A model generated the notes under the pieces. That model saw only the letters and a program-made list of their open reading frames with translations. It was not told where the DNA came from and ran no database searches. A stretch of 26,705 bases of DNA from JACQBY01 sp041486115 (GTDB taxonomy: Bacteria; Nitrospirota; Nitrospiria; JACQBW01): contig JBGPKT010000020.1 in NCBI GenBank assembly GCA_041486115.1, positions 1 through 26,705 on the forward strand, read 5' to 3'. How positions within the stretch are numbered: position 1 is the stretch's first letter; every line of letters starts with the position of its first letter. A program made the position numbers and the translations under genes. Of this stretch, positions 14,316 to 23,422 are shown one piece after another.

Positions 14316-15674
14316 TCATTTAAGGGTCAGATGTTCCATAAAATCGGGCACGCGGCATCGCCACCCCAGCTTCTCTTCAATCCGGTGTCTCAACCCATCG
14401 GCCGGGCCGGGCTCTCCATGGGTTATAAAGGTCTCGCGGGGAGGAGTCTTAAAATGCTTGAGCCATTCGAGGATCTCGGCCGAGTCGGCATGAGCAGAAA
14501 AATGGCTCATGGCAACCACCTCTGCCCGTACCGGAACATAATGTCCATGGACTTTCACTTCTTTAGCCCCATTGACCAGGGCCTCTCCCCGGGTACCTCC
14601 CACCTGAAATCCGACAAACAGAATGGTATTCTGTTCCCCGGGGGCAAAAGCCTTCAGGTGATGAAGCACCCTCCCTCCGCTCGCCATTCCGCTGGCCGAT
14701 ATCAAAATCATCGGCTCTCGTATCGTATTCAGACGTTTGGATTCTTCGACGCTATTGACAAAATGAGCCGCCGTACACATTTCCCTGCATTGCGCGGCGG
14801 TCAACCGGTGTTCATTTTGATGGGCGCGGTAAATCCCCGTCGCTTCAACCGCCATCGGGCTGTTGAGATAAACCGGGATATCGGGAATCACCTTTGTCGA
14901 TTTGAGAAGGTGGATGTAATAAAGAAGCGTCTGGGCGCGGCCGACGGCAAACGAAGGGATTAAAATCATCCCTCCGCGTTTGACCGTCCGGTTGATGATT
15001 TCCGCCAGAACCGGACCGGGATCCGAGGGGTCGTGAAGGGAGTCTCCGTAGGTCGACTCCAGCACGAGATAATCCGCCTGCTGAACAACGGTCGGAGGTT
15101 TCATGATCAGGTCATGCGGCCTTCCCAGGTCCCCTGAAAAAAGAACGGAAACTTGATCGTTTTTCAAAGAGACCAATGACGAACCGACAATATGCCCGGC
15201 AGGTAAAAAGCGGAGATGGAGGCCCCCTTCCAGAAGGATCTCCCGGTCAAATTCGACCGGAGCGAACTGTTCGAGCGCCCGGTCGGCATCGAGCCGGGTG
15301 TAAAGAGGAAGTGCGGAAGGATGCCTCGAATAACGGTGTTCGTTGGCAAACCTCGCCTCTTCTTCCTGCAGATATCCGCTGTCGGGAAGAAGGATCGAAC
15401 AGAGGTCCCGGGTCCCCCGGGTACAATAGACCTTTCCCGAAAAGCCATTTTTAATCAATAAGGGAAGGTACCCGCTATGGTCAATATGCGCATGGGTCAG
15501 GACGACAGCATGAATTCTCCCTGGATCCACTGGAAAAGGAGCTCGGTTCCTCAGCCTTAACTGCTTAAACCCCTGAAAAAGACCGCAGTCGACAAGGATT
15601 TTTTCAGACCCTTCGGTGATGAGGTACCTGGACCCTGTGACGGTTCCCGTGGCTCCCAGAAAATTAATTTCCAT
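14316..15674 (-). CDS. MBL-fold beta-CASP RNase/metallo-hydrolase
   Basis: A 452-residue zinc hydrolase with metallo-beta-lactamase, beta-CASP and RMMBL parts. Motif HAHIDHSG (61-68) gives the HxHxDH metal site. Later motifs are SGDLG (near 178), the beta-CASP motif SASGMASGGR (near 348), SHFSAHAD (near 411) and THGEPG at the end, all standard for RNA-processing members such as TTHA0252-type ribonucleases. It probably cleaves RNA in the cytoplasm; the natural substrate is unknown. ATG at 15674 has AAAGGA about 12 bp upstream. The gene lies 18 bp after the UbiB-like gene and 19 bp before the phosphorylase, so the three are likely one transcript. RNA cleavage upstream of nucleotide phosphorolysis would make sense as a salvage route, but this is an inference. 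Confidence 0.92.
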   Translation of the reverse strand: MEINFLGATGTVTGSRYLITEGSEKILVDCGLFQGFKQLRLRNRAPFPVDPGRIHAVVLTHAHIDHSGYLPLLIKNGFSGKVYCTRGTRDLCSILLPDSGYLQEEEARFANEHRYSRHPSALPLYTRLDADRALEQFAPVEFDREILLEGGLHLRFLPAGHIVGSSLVSLKNDQVSVLFSGDLGRPHDLIMKPPTVVQQADYLVLESTYGDSLHDPSDPGPVLAEIINRTVKRGGMILIPSFAVGRAQTLLYYIHLLKSTKVIPDIPVYLNSPMAVEATGIYRAHQNEHRLTAAQCREMCTAAHFVNSVEESKRLNTIREPMILISASGMASGGRVLHHLKAFAPGEQNTILFVGFQVGGTRGEALVNGAKEVKVHGHYVPVRAEVVAMSHFSAHADSAEILEWLKHFKTPPRETFITHGEPGPADGLRHRIEEKLGWRCRVPDFMEHLTLK

Positions 15675-15692
15675 GAGAGATTTTATCCTTTC

Positions 15693-17396
15693 TTACTTAA
15701 GAGGCCCCTGCCCGAGTTTAAGCAAAAACCAGACCAGCAGAAATACAAACAACGTTAAACCGAGCTGGCTCAATGGAAAACCAAATAACGTCTTCTTTCC
15801 TTCCAGATAGAAGAGCCCAAACGTTGCAAAAAAAACGGCGGTCACGACCACTCCCAGAATCCTCAGGTCATTTTGTCGGTCAAATTCTTTTTTAATCCCC
15901 TGCAAATCTTCTGTATCCAGTTTGATCCCGACCTCCCCTTTTTCCATTTTAGTCAGAAAGTTCTGTACCCGTTCAGGAAGATATTTTAAAAAACCGAGGG
16001 TGTCCAGCAGCTCTGTTTCAAGGGTATTCAGTAATCGCCTCGGACTAAAATGCTGGATTAGAGCCTTTTGGACAAAAGGCTCCAGCTCTTTGTTAAAATC
16101 AAACTCCGGATAGAGTCTTAAACCCATCGATTCGGTCGTAACCAGCGCTTTTCCAAAGAGAGCGAGATCGGCCGAAAATTTCACGCCATTTTCGGCGCCC
16201 TTATTGATCACGCGGAAGAATGCCCAGGCCATGCTGGGGTGGAGGTCAGAATAAAAAAATTCGCCTAAGATATTCGACACATCTTTTTGAAAACTCCCGA
16301 TATTACTTTTTTCATTCGTAATCGCCAGGTGGAGAAGATGCCGGGTATAGGCCTCGATATCCCTGTTGACAAAAGAGATCAGGCAGGTTAAAAGTTCCCG
16401 GCGCGAGGTTTCGTCGAGATAACCGATCATCCCAAAATCATGGAGACAAAGCCTCCCGTCGGGCATCGCAAAAAAGTTGCCCGGATGGGGGTCGGCATGG
16501 AAAACGCCGGAAATAAAGAATTGTTTGAAAAAGGCGTCCACACCGATAGATGCCAGTTTTTTCGTATCCACCCCCATCTTTCTGATCCTGGCAATATCGG
16601 TCACCTTTATTCCATGTGAAAATTCCATGGTCAAAATTTTTGAAGTGGTGAAATCCCAGAATATTTTCGGAATGTAAATGAAGGGATTGTCCTTGAAAAT
16701 ATAGCGGAACCGTTCCGCGTTATGCCCTTCAATCCTGAAATCAAGCTCCCTTAAGGTCCAATCGGCAAATTCCCTGACCACTCTGACCGGCTGATAGACG
16801 CTTAACTCCGGCATGAACCGTTCGGCCAGGCCCGCGATATAGGATAAAATATGAATATCCTGTTCGATGATTTTCCGGATGCCCGGCCTTTGAATCTTTA
16901 CCGCCACCTCGGTCCCGTCTTTTAAAAAGGCACGATGAACTTGTGCCAGCGAGGCCGCGGCGACCGGCGCCTCCTCAAACGACTTAAACAATCCTTCCGG
17001 GAAGGAGCCTGTCTCTTCTTTGACGATTTGTCTAACCTCTTCAAAGGGGAAGGGGGGCGCATCGCTTTGAAGTTTGGCGAGTTCTCCGGATATCTCTTCG
17101 CCGATTAAGTCGCCTCTCAGGCTCAGAACCTGGCCAAGTTTGATAAAGGTCGGCCCCAGTTCTTCCATTACCTCCCTTAAAACAGAAAGAGTGAGGATCG
17201 GCCTGGCGCCAACCAGCCTGACAAGATCCTCTTTGGAAGACTCTCTCTTTAAAAAACATTTAATCCGGGTCCAAAAAGGAACCAGATATTTCAGCCGGAG
17301 CCGTTCAACCAGGAGGCTCCCCCCCGAGAGGGAGACAATGGTCAGAACTTTCCGCAACCGGTTCAGATCCGAAAAAGTTAATCGCTGTCTTTCCAT
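15693..17396 (-). CDS. ubiB: AarF/ABC1/UbiB-family atypical kinase
   Basis: Membrane-anchored atypical protein-kinase-like ATPase of 567 residues. Family motifs: KLGQ (86-89), the Ala-rich loop AAASLAQVHRA (146-156) replacing the normal Gly-rich loop, the ATP-contact Lys in VAVKIQRPG (K167), ADPHPGNFF (301-309) and the metal-binding DFG at 320-322. Two C-terminal hydrophobic helices (about 515-533 and 540-558) anchor it, as in UbiB. UbiB proteins support ubiquinone or other quinone/lipid pathways; the symbol is a family label. The ATG at 17396 is directly preceded by an in-frame stop and by a 4-codon start-stop frame (17397-17408). It heads the run with the MBL nuclease and phosphorylase. Confidence 0.93.
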   Translation of the reverse strand: MERQRLTFSDLNRLRKVLTIVSLSGGSLLVERLRLKYLVPFWTRIKCFLKRESSKEDLVRLVGARPILTLSVLREVMEELGPTFIKLGQVLSLRGDLIGEEISGELAKLQSDAPPFPFEEVRQIVKEETGSFPEGLFKSFEEAPVAAASLAQVHRAFLKDGTEVAVKIQRPGIRKIIEQDIHILSYIAGLAERFMPELSVYQPVRVVREFADWTLRELDFRIEGHNAERFRYIFKDNPFIYIPKIFWDFTTSKILTMEFSHGIKVTDIARIRKMGVDTKKLASIGVDAFFKQFFISGVFHADPHPGNFFAMPDGRLCLHDFGMIGYLDETSRRELLTCLISFVNRDIEAYTRHLLHLAITNEKSNIGSFQKDVSNILGEFFYSDLHPSMAWAFFRVINKGAENGVKFSADLALFGKALVTTESMGLRLYPEFDFNKELEPFVQKALIQHFSPRRLLNTLETELLDTLGFLKYLPERVQNFLTKMEKGEVGIKLDTEDLQGIKKEFDRQNDLRILGVVVTAVFFATFGLFYLEGKKTLFGFPLSQLGLTLFVFLLVWFLLKLGQGPLK

Positions 17397-17423
17397 TCAG
17401 TCTATCATCTCCCCTGTCAGGAA

Positions 17424-17453
17424 ATTGTAGTTCTCTTTTCTTTAGAAAAGCAA
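17424..17453 (-). promoter_or_regulatory. Weak predicted promoter of the ubiB-MBL-phosphorylase run
   Basis: Minus-strand TTGCTT (17448-17453) and TACAAT (17424-17429) with an 18-bp spacer. The -35 lies in the terminator stem of the upstream RND operon. Only the -10 is good. Confidence 0.35.
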
Positions 17454-17476
17454 TGCCAGGATCTCCGGGCATTGCT
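17444..17476 (-). terminator. Intrinsic terminator of the RND operon
   Basis: On the minus strand, a perfect 9-bp stem AGCAATGCC (17468-17476) and GGCATTGCT (17449-17457) encloses a 10-nt loop and is followed by TTTCT. It lies about 40 bp after the stop of the outer-membrane factor gene. Confidence 0.8.
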
Positions 17477-17516
17477 GCCAGCCCTGTAAATCGCATGAGT
17501 TGAGCCTTCCAATATC

Positions 17517-18935
17517 TTATTGCAGATCGCTTTTCCACCCGCCTCCGAGCGCCTTGTATAAATCCGCGGTCGCGGCCAGTTGATCCCGTTGCGCTTCGAT
17601 TCGGTTAAGCTCCGCGTCCAGCAATCCGCGTTCGACGTCCAACACATCCAGTAGACTCGATACGCCGCTGTCATACCGCATCCGGGCAAGCCTAAGCGCT
17701 CTTTGAAGAGCGTTGACCCTCGTCTGGTGGGCGTCGAGAGTCTCTTTCGCCTTGCGCTGGGCCACCAGCGCGTCAAGCGTATCTCGAAAAGCGTTCCGTA
17801 TTCCCGCCTGGTAACGCGCCAGCGCCTGTTGCTCGCGCGCCTGCGCCGCGGACACCTGAGACATCGTCCGGCCAGCCTCGAAAATTCCCTGTGCCGCTGA
17901 TGCCGAAGCCATCCAGATGCCGGCAGGAGCGGTAAACAGGTCTGCCAGCACCGTACTCTCTCCCCCCAGGAATCCGGTGAGCGAAATAGAAGGAAAGAAC
18001 GCCGCCCTGGCCTGGCCGATACGGGCGTTCGCGGCAATCAATTCTTCTTCCGCCTGACGAAGATCCGGGCGTCGCTCCAGCAGATCGGAAGGGAGTCCGG
18101 CTGGTACCGCAGGCGGAACGGTGAGCCCATCGATAGAAGCGCCTCGTCCGGGTACGGTGCTTAAAATAGCTCTCGGACTCCGGCCCAGCAGCACCAGAAG
18201 CGCAGTTTCCTGCCGGGCCAGACGATTTTCAAGGGAAGGCACCAGGGCCTGGGCCGCGGCGGCTTCCGCTTCAACCTCCAGAAGTTCGAGTTCCGAAGCC
18301 GCTCCGGCATCGAATCGCTTTTGCTGGAGGCCGAGGGATTCAAGCCGGGTGGAAACAGTTCGGCGAGCTATCGCGATTTGCGCATCCAGAGCGCGCATAT
18401 TGAAATAACCCCTCGATACGTCGCAGATCAGCGCCAGACGAACCGCCTCGCGATTGAATTGCATCGAAAGGAGGCTCGCCCGGGCCGCTTCGGCGGCACG
18501 CCGGTATTTGCCCCAGAAATCGATTTCATACGATGCGTTTAAGGTGGCTCGCACGTTACCGTAAATCGGATCGACTCCCGGAGGCGGACCCAGCTCGGTT
18601 TTTTGGCTGATCCGGTTTTGCGATCCGGCGGCGTTTGCGGAAATGCCCGGAAACTGGTCCGCTCGGGCGATTCCGAGAGCGGCCCGCGCTTCATCCACGC
18701 GCGCGATAGCCAGTTTCAGGTCTTCGTTATGAGCGAGCGCCTCTTCGATCATGGCGTCCAGCTCCGGATCGTTATATCCGCGCCACCATTGGACCGGAAT
18801 TAAAGCTGCCGCATATTCTCCGGGCCAGACGTTTGAAGTTTCGATGACAGGCCGACGGTAATCCGGGCCAGACGTCATACACCCGGAAAGGAGGGCTCCG
18901 ATCCATAGGGAGATGCAAACCATAGGACGCTTCAT
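17517..18935 (-). CDS. RND efflux outer-membrane lipoprotein (NodT/OprM family)
   Basis: Outer-membrane channel of the tripartite pump. The 472-residue protein begins with a lipoprotein signal ending LLSGC (Cys19), followed by GPDYRRP, the canonical start of OprM/NodT proteins. The body contains the two OEP repeats, with long helices rich in Ala/Glu/Arg, for example AEAEAAAAQAL and ERRPDLRQAEEELIAANARIGQARAAFFPSIS-type sequences (around 287-320) diagnostic of the family. It is the third gene of the operon; its ATG at 18935 overlaps the RND stop as ATGA, and a GGAG site is present. A terminator follows at 17444-17476. Local GC is higher than the kinase region. Confidence 0.95.
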   Translation of the reverse strand: MKRPMVCISLWIGALLSGCMTSGPDYRRPVIETSNVWPGEYAAALIPVQWWRGYNDPELDAMIEEALAHNEDLKLAIARVDEARAALGIARADQFPGISANAAGSQNRISQKTELGPPPGVDPIYGNVRATLNASYEIDFWGKYRRAAEAARASLLSMQFNREAVRLALICDVSRGYFNMRALDAQIAIARRTVSTRLESLGLQQKRFDAGAASELELLEVEAEAAAAQALVPSLENRLARQETALLVLLGRSPRAILSTVPGRGASIDGLTVPPAVPAGLPSDLLERRPDLRQAEEELIAANARIGQARAAFFPSISLTGFLGGESTVLADLFTAPAGIWMASASAAQGIFEAGRTMSQVSAAQAREQQALARYQAGIRNAFRDTLDALVAQRKAKETLDAHQTRVNALQRALRLARMRYDSGVSSLLDVLDVERGLLDAELNRIEAQRDQLAATADLYKALGGGWKSDLQ

Positions 18936-21900
18936 GTCGCTTCTCCTTTCCCCGGAACCGGATCGGAATGCGCCGTTTTTTCAGCCGAAACTCGGATCGC
19001 CCGGGTCTGTTCGATTTCCTTTTTGATTTCCAAAGTGGAGCGCTTTTCCGCCAGGCGCCGGTCCGTCATCACTTTGAAAAACATCGGCACAAAGAAAATG
19101 GCAAGAAAGGTTGCCGCCAGCATGCCTCCCATCACACCGGTCCCAACCGAGATTCGCGCTGCCGCTCCGGCGCCGGAAGAAAATGCCAGCGGACTCACCC
19201 CGAGAATGAATGCGAGGGATGTCATCAAGATAGGGCGGAAGCGGAGCCGCGACGCTTCCAGCGCCGAAGCCGAAGGGGACATTCCTTCCTGATGTTTCAG
19301 TACAGCATACTCGACGATCAGGATCGCGTTTTTAGCGGCAAGTCCTAACAGCGTAATCAGTCCGATCTGGAAATAGACGTCGTTGGTCAAACCCCTGAGC
19401 CAGATCGCTGAAAGCGCGCCAAAGGTTCCAAACGGCAAGGCCATCAGCACGGAAAACGGGAGAGACCACCGCTCGTACTGCGCGGCAAGAATAAGGAAAA
19501 CCATCATCACGGCCATGCCGAGCGCGAAAATAGAAGTTCCGCCGGATTTCTTTTCCTGGAAGGAGGCGCCGCCCCAATCGTAACTAAAATCCGAAGGCAA
19601 CACCTGATCGGCGATCTTTTCGATCTCCTGAATCGCCTGGCCGGAAGAAACCCCGTGCGCTCCCTGTCCGAAAATTTTAACCGCCGGCAGATTATTGAAC
19701 CGGTTGAGCGAATCCGGTCCGGAGGCGTAGGCCACATTGGCCAGAGATTTCACCGGCACCATCCCCCCTTTATCGGACCGGACGTAAAGCTCGCCGATGG
19801 ATTCCGGACTTTTTCGGTAGGACGACTCCGCCGATATAATGACCTCCCAGGTGCGGCCGTATCGGTTAAAGTCGTTCACGTAATAGGACCCGAGAGTGGC
19901 GGACAGGGTATCGAATAGTTCGTTGATCGGCACGCCAAGCGCACTGGCCTTTTCGCGATCCACATCGACATAAAGTTGAGGCACATTGGCCCGCCAGAGG
20001 GTCTGTACTCCTCCGAGCTTCGGGTCCTTGTTGGCCGCCGCGAGGAACTGCCCCAGAACCTGGGCGAGGCGCGCGGCCCCCCCCTCTCCGCGGTTTTGGA
20101 GATAGAACTCGAATCCTCCTGCGGTGCCCAGGCCGAAGATCGGGGGCGGACCAAAAGCAAGCACAACCGCCTCTTTAATATGGGCCGTTTTCATGAAATA
20201 CTCTCCCACCAGTTGCCGGGTGTTCGAATGGCGCTGATCCCAATGTTTTTGCGGAACAAAAATCGTGGCGGCGTTATTCCGGAACCCTCCGCCGAGAAGA
20301 TCAAGTCCGGTAAAGGCGATGGCGTATTTATTGTCCGGATTGGACTTGATCGCCGTGACCACTTCGCCAACCACTCTGTCGGTGCGCTGCAACGTCGCCC
20401 CGTCCGGCAGGAAGACGACGCCAATGTAGAAACCCTGATCTTCATCCGGCACCAGACTCCCGGGCGTCATCTTCCATAGCCCGATGGTAATCGCCACCAT
20501 GCCCGCAAACATCGCCAGAGCGATACCCCCATGGCGAATCATCCATGCCACGCCGTTGCCATATCGGTCTCTGATGCGGTGAAACAAGCCATTAAAACCG
20601 GTGAAAAACCGGCCGGCGACTTTCCTCTGCCCGCTTTTCAGGAGCAAGGCGCTCAATGAAGGAGTCAGCGTCAGTGCGACAATCCCGGAAAGCACCACCG
20701 CGATGGAAATCGTCACCGCGAATTGCCGGTACAATTCCCCCGTAAGACCTCCTAAAAATGCGATCGGGATAAACACCGCGCAAAGGGTCAGAACAATGGC
20801 CACAACCGGGCCGGAGACTTCATGCATCGCCTTAATCGCGGCCTCGCGGGCGTTCAAGTGTTCTTCGCGCATGATGCGTTCTACGTTTTCAAGAACCACG
20901 ATGGCGTCGTCCACGACAATGCCGATCGCCAGTACCATGCCGAAGAGCGTCAGGGTGTTAATAGAGTAGCCCAGCAGATAGAGGCCGGCAAAAGTTCCGA
21001 TTAAAGACACGGGAACCGCCGCGAAGGGAATCAGGGTCGCGCGCCAATTCTGTAAAAAAAGAAAGACTACCAAAAACACCAGGATCATCGCTTCCACCAG
21101 CGTTTTGACCACTTCACGCATCGAAACCTCGATAAACCGCGTGGTGTCGTAAACAGTGGCATAAGCCATACCGGGCGGAAAACGGGCCGAAATGCCGTCC
21201 ATGGTCTTCTTGACCTCCCGGGCGACGTTCAGGGCATTCGCGCCAGGCTGTAAGAAAATACCGACCAGCGCCGACTCCTTTCCATTGACCCGGCCGATGA
21301 AGTTATAGTTTTTGGAAGCCAGTTCGACCCGGGCCACATCCTTCAGATGAAGTGCCGAACCATCCGGATTCGAACGGAGGATAATATTTTCAAACTCTTT
21401 CGGGTCGGCGAGTCTTCCTCTGGCGGTAATGGTGTACACCAGTTCCTGGGTTTCTTCCGTTGGCGTCTGTCCGATTTTTCCGGCCGCAAATTGGGCATTT
21501 TGTTCGTTGATCGCTTGGAGCAGGTCGTTCGTCGTGAGCTTGAGCTGCGCCATCCGGTCCGGCCTGAGCCAAATCCGCATCGCGTAGTCTTTTGCGCCGA
21601 AAATCTGGACGTTCGTGGTTCCCGGAATCCGCTTAATGCTGTCAAGAACGTTGAGCGTGACATAATTGCTCGTGTAAAGGTCGTTGAAGGTCCCGTCAGG
21701 AGAGTAAAACGCGAGCACCTGAAGAAACGATGACGAGGTTTTTTCGACGGTGACTCCCTGGCGTCGGACTTCGAGAGGCAGTCGGCTTTCCACCTGTTTG
21801 ACCCGGTTATTGACATTGATAGCGGCCTGATCGATATTGGCGCCGATATCAAACGTCACGTTGATGTCGACCACGCCGTCGGCCGTAGAGGTGGAACTCA

Positions 21901-22135
21901 TGTAGAGCATTTTCTCTACCCCGTTGATCTGGTTTTCAAGCAGAGAGGCGACGGTCTGCTCAAGGACTTCCGCGGAAGCTCCCGGATAGACCGCCCGAAC
22001 CGACACAACGGGCGGAGCGATTTCAGGGTATTGCGCAATCGGCAGAACACGCATCGCGGCCAGACCGGCCAGCACGATGAAAATCGAAAGGACCGAGGCA
22101 AAGGTAGGGCGGTCAATAAAAAATCGGGAAAACAT
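18932..22135 (-). CDS. RND multidrug efflux permease, HAE1 (AcrB/MexB) family
   Basis: Proton-driven inner-membrane pump of 1067 residues, the normal length. It starts MFSRFFIDRPTFASVLSI, the standard first helix, followed by PEIAPPVVSVRAVYPGA. Twelve transmembrane helices and two large periplasmic loops are present. The proton-relay pair of aspartates is in GIVVDDAIVVLENV around residue 405, matching AcrB D407/D408. The second half repeats the fold with PFGTFGALSAIWLRG and GLAAKNAILIVEYA. The last ~35 residues are a charged tail. It starts 14 bp after the adaptor gene with AGAGGAGA as ribosome site. Likely substrates are hydrophobic drugs or solvents; heavy-metal (HME) pumps lack this motif arrangement. 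No dedicated regulator gene is in the window. Confidence 0.97.
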   Translation of the reverse strand: MFSRFFIDRPTFASVLSIFIVLAGLAAMRVLPIAQYPEIAPPVVSVRAVYPGASAEVLEQTVASLLENQINGVEKMLYMSSTSTADGVVDINVTFDIGANIDQAAINVNNRVKQVESRLPLEVRRQGVTVEKTSSSFLQVLAFYSPDGTFNDLYTSNYVTLNVLDSIKRIPGTTNVQIFGAKDYAMRIWLRPDRMAQLKLTTNDLLQAINEQNAQFAAGKIGQTPTEETQELVYTITARGRLADPKEFENIILRSNPDGSALHLKDVARVELASKNYNFIGRVNGKESALVGIFLQPGANALNVAREVKKTMDGISARFPPGMAYATVYDTTRFIEVSMREVVKTLVEAMILVFLVVFLFLQNWRATLIPFAAVPVSLIGTFAGLYLLGYSINTLTLFGMVLAIGIVVDDAIVVLENVERIMREEHLNAREAAIKAMHEVSGPVVAIVLTLCAVFIPIAFLGGLTGELYRQFAVTISIAVVLSGIVALTLTPSLSALLLKSGQRKVAGRFFTGFNGLFHRIRDRYGNGVAWMIRHGGIALAMFAGMVAITIGLWKMTPGSLVPDEDQGFYIGVVFLPDGATLQRTDRVVGEVVTAIKSNPDNKYAIAFTGLDLLGGGFRNNAATIFVPQKHWDQRHSNTRQLVGEYFMKTAHIKEAVVLAFGPPPIFGLGTAGGFEFYLQNRGEGGAARLAQVLGQFLAAANKDPKLGGVQTLWRANVPQLYVDVDREKASALGVPINELFDTLSATLGSYYVNDFNRYGRTWEVIISAESSYRKSPESIGELYVRSDKGGMVPVKSLANVAYASGPDSLNRFNNLPAVKIFGQGAHGVSSGQAIQEIEKIADQVLPSDFSYDWGGASFQEKKSGGTSIFALGMAVMMVFLILAAQYERWSLPFSVLMALPFGTFGALSAIWLRGLTNDVYFQIGLITLLGLAAKNAILIVEYAVLKHQEGMSPSASALEASRLRFRPILMTSLAFILGVSPLAFSSGAGAAARISVGTGVMGGMLAATFLAIFFVPMFFKVMTDRRLAEKRSTLEIKKEIEQTRAIRVSAEKTAHSDPVPGKGEAT

Positions 22136-22149
22136 TCGCTTCTCCTCTC

Positions 22150-23346
22150 TTATTTTTTGACCGCGATGCCGGAACCGGCAGGCGTATCAGATTTTGCGGG
22201 GTTCAATGGATTGGCCTGCGCGATTTTTACCGGAGTGCCTGGAGGAGCCTTAAAGATGCCGTCGATGATGACTTTGTCGCCCGGTTTAAGCCCGCCGGTA
22301 ATCACCCAGTCGTCGCCCGACCAGTCGCCCACCTGGACGGGGCGGGGCTCGACCACCCCCTGGACGTTGACCGTCATCACGATTTTACTGCCGGGGCCTT
22401 CCAAAATCGCCCGCTGAGGGATGGCAATCGCATCTGGACGAACAGCCCCCGAGAGCTGTACCCGCGCAAATTGGCCTGGACTCAGCAAGTGCCGGGGATT
22501 CGCCATGACCGCCCGGGCCTCTATCGTCCCTGTTTTCGGATCCACCCGGACGTCAGTGAAGTCCACCTTTCCGGTACCGGCATACTCACTCCCGTCGGCA
22601 AGCTTCAATGCCACATTAAACTTCCCCCCCTTCGGGAGCCTGAGGCGCCCTTCGGCCACGGCACGGGTGAACTTCAGGTGCTCCGCTTCAGTAAAGCTGA
22701 AAATGACGTAAATCGGATCGATTTGAGAGATCGTGGTCAGGAGCGTCTGCCCTGCCTGTACCAGGCTTCCTTCGGATTTAAGCGCCCGGCTGGTAATGCC
22801 GGAAATCGGCGCTTCGACCCGCGTGTAGGCCAGGTTCAGCTCCGCCTCGGTGACTGCCGCCTGCGCCGATTTAAGGTTAGCTTTCGCGACCTGCTCGGAA
22901 GAAACCGCGTCGTCAAAGTCTTTCTGGCTCACCGCTTTGGCTTCCCAGAGAGGCTTCAGGCGCATCGCATTGCGGGAGGCCATGCCCAGGCTAGCCTCCG
23001 CGCTTGCAAAATCAGCTTCCGCTTTCGCGGCCGCTGCGCGAAACGGAGCCGGATCGATCGTAAACAGGCTCTGACCGGCCTGGACTCTTGAACCTTCGCT
23101 GTAATTCCAGCGTTCAAGAATGCCGGAGACGCGCGGGCGGATTTCAACTTCCCGAATTCCGGCGATCTGGCCGACGTATTCGAAAACGGCCGGCAGATCG
23201 CGCGGCGCCACTGTGACAGCCACAACTTCTGGAATAGGCGGAGGGGGCGCAACGGAACCGGGGCCTTTACCGCAACCGGCCAAACCCGTTATCCAGAGAG
23301 AAATCCCTATTATCATGAAACTTAACTTCAGCGTTTGGTATGTCAA
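22150..23346 (-). CDS. RND efflux periplasmic adaptor, MFP (AcrA) family
   Basis: Lipid-anchored adaptor of 398 residues joining pump and outer channel. The lipobox LAGC gives Cys25. The barrel-sandwich hybrid has the lipoyl halves IRPRVSGILERWNYSEGSRV (near 72-90) and RVEAPISGITSRALKSEGSLV (near 176-196), with an alpha-hairpin between them rich in Ala/Glu. The beta-barrel and membrane-proximal domains follow (SQIDPIYVIFSFTEAE and LSPGQFARVQL). The start is TTG at 23346 with GGAGGA 3-4 bp upstream, giving a basic start and a proper signal peptide. An ATG at 23316 would leave no positive charge before the hydrophobic segment. It is the first gene of the operon, downstream of the promoter/dyad at 23387-23415. 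Confidence 0.94.
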   Translation of the reverse strand: MTYQTLKLSFMIIGISLWITGLAGCGKGPGSVAPPPPIPEVVAVTVAPRDLPAVFEYVGQIAGIREVEIRPRVSGILERWNYSEGSRVQAGQSLFTIDPAPFRAAAAKAEADFASAEASLGMASRNAMRLKPLWEAKAVSQKDFDDAVSSEQVAKANLKSAQAAVTEAELNLAYTRVEAPISGITSRALKSEGSLVQAGQTLLTTISQIDPIYVIFSFTEAEHLKFTRAVAEGRLRLPKGGKFNVALKLADGSEYAGTGKVDFTDVRVDPKTGTIEARAVMANPRHLLSPGQFARVQLSGAVRPDAIAIPQRAILEGPGSKIVMTVNVQGVVEPRPVQVGDWSGDDWVITGGLKPGDKVIIDGIFKAPPGTPVKIAQANPLNPAKSDTPAGSGIAVKK

Positions 23347-23386
23347 GAGTCCTCCGGATTTTCATTCTTACATGATTTGATTATTG

Positions 23387-23415
23387 AGCATAACAACCCC
23401 GGAGTCGTTGTTCAA
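23387..23415 (-). promoter_or_regulatory. Predicted promoter of the RND operon, overlapped by a 21-bp dyad
   Basis: Minus-strand TTGAAC (23410-23415) and TATGCT (23387-23392), 17 bp apart. The whole spacer and parts of both hexamers lie inside an imperfect 21-bp dyad (23392-23412): outer arms AACAAC and GTTGTT pair perfectly. This is the placement expected for a TetR- or MarR-type repressor operator. The leader would be about 34 nt. Confidence 0.6.
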
Positions 23416-23422
23416 ATTGTTT

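Noticed and set aside
14232..14963. 243-codon plus-strand ORF
   Set aside because: Antisense to the MBL nuclease gene, with no ribosome site and no recognisable domain.
17417..18037. 206-codon minus-strand ORF
   Set aside because: Overlaps the outer-membrane factor gene in another frame and has an Arg/Trp/Ser-rich shadow composition.
23341..23346. TTGACA at the adaptor start as a -35 box
   Set aside because: No -10 at suitable spacing; it is the TTG start codon and following bases after a GGAGGA site.
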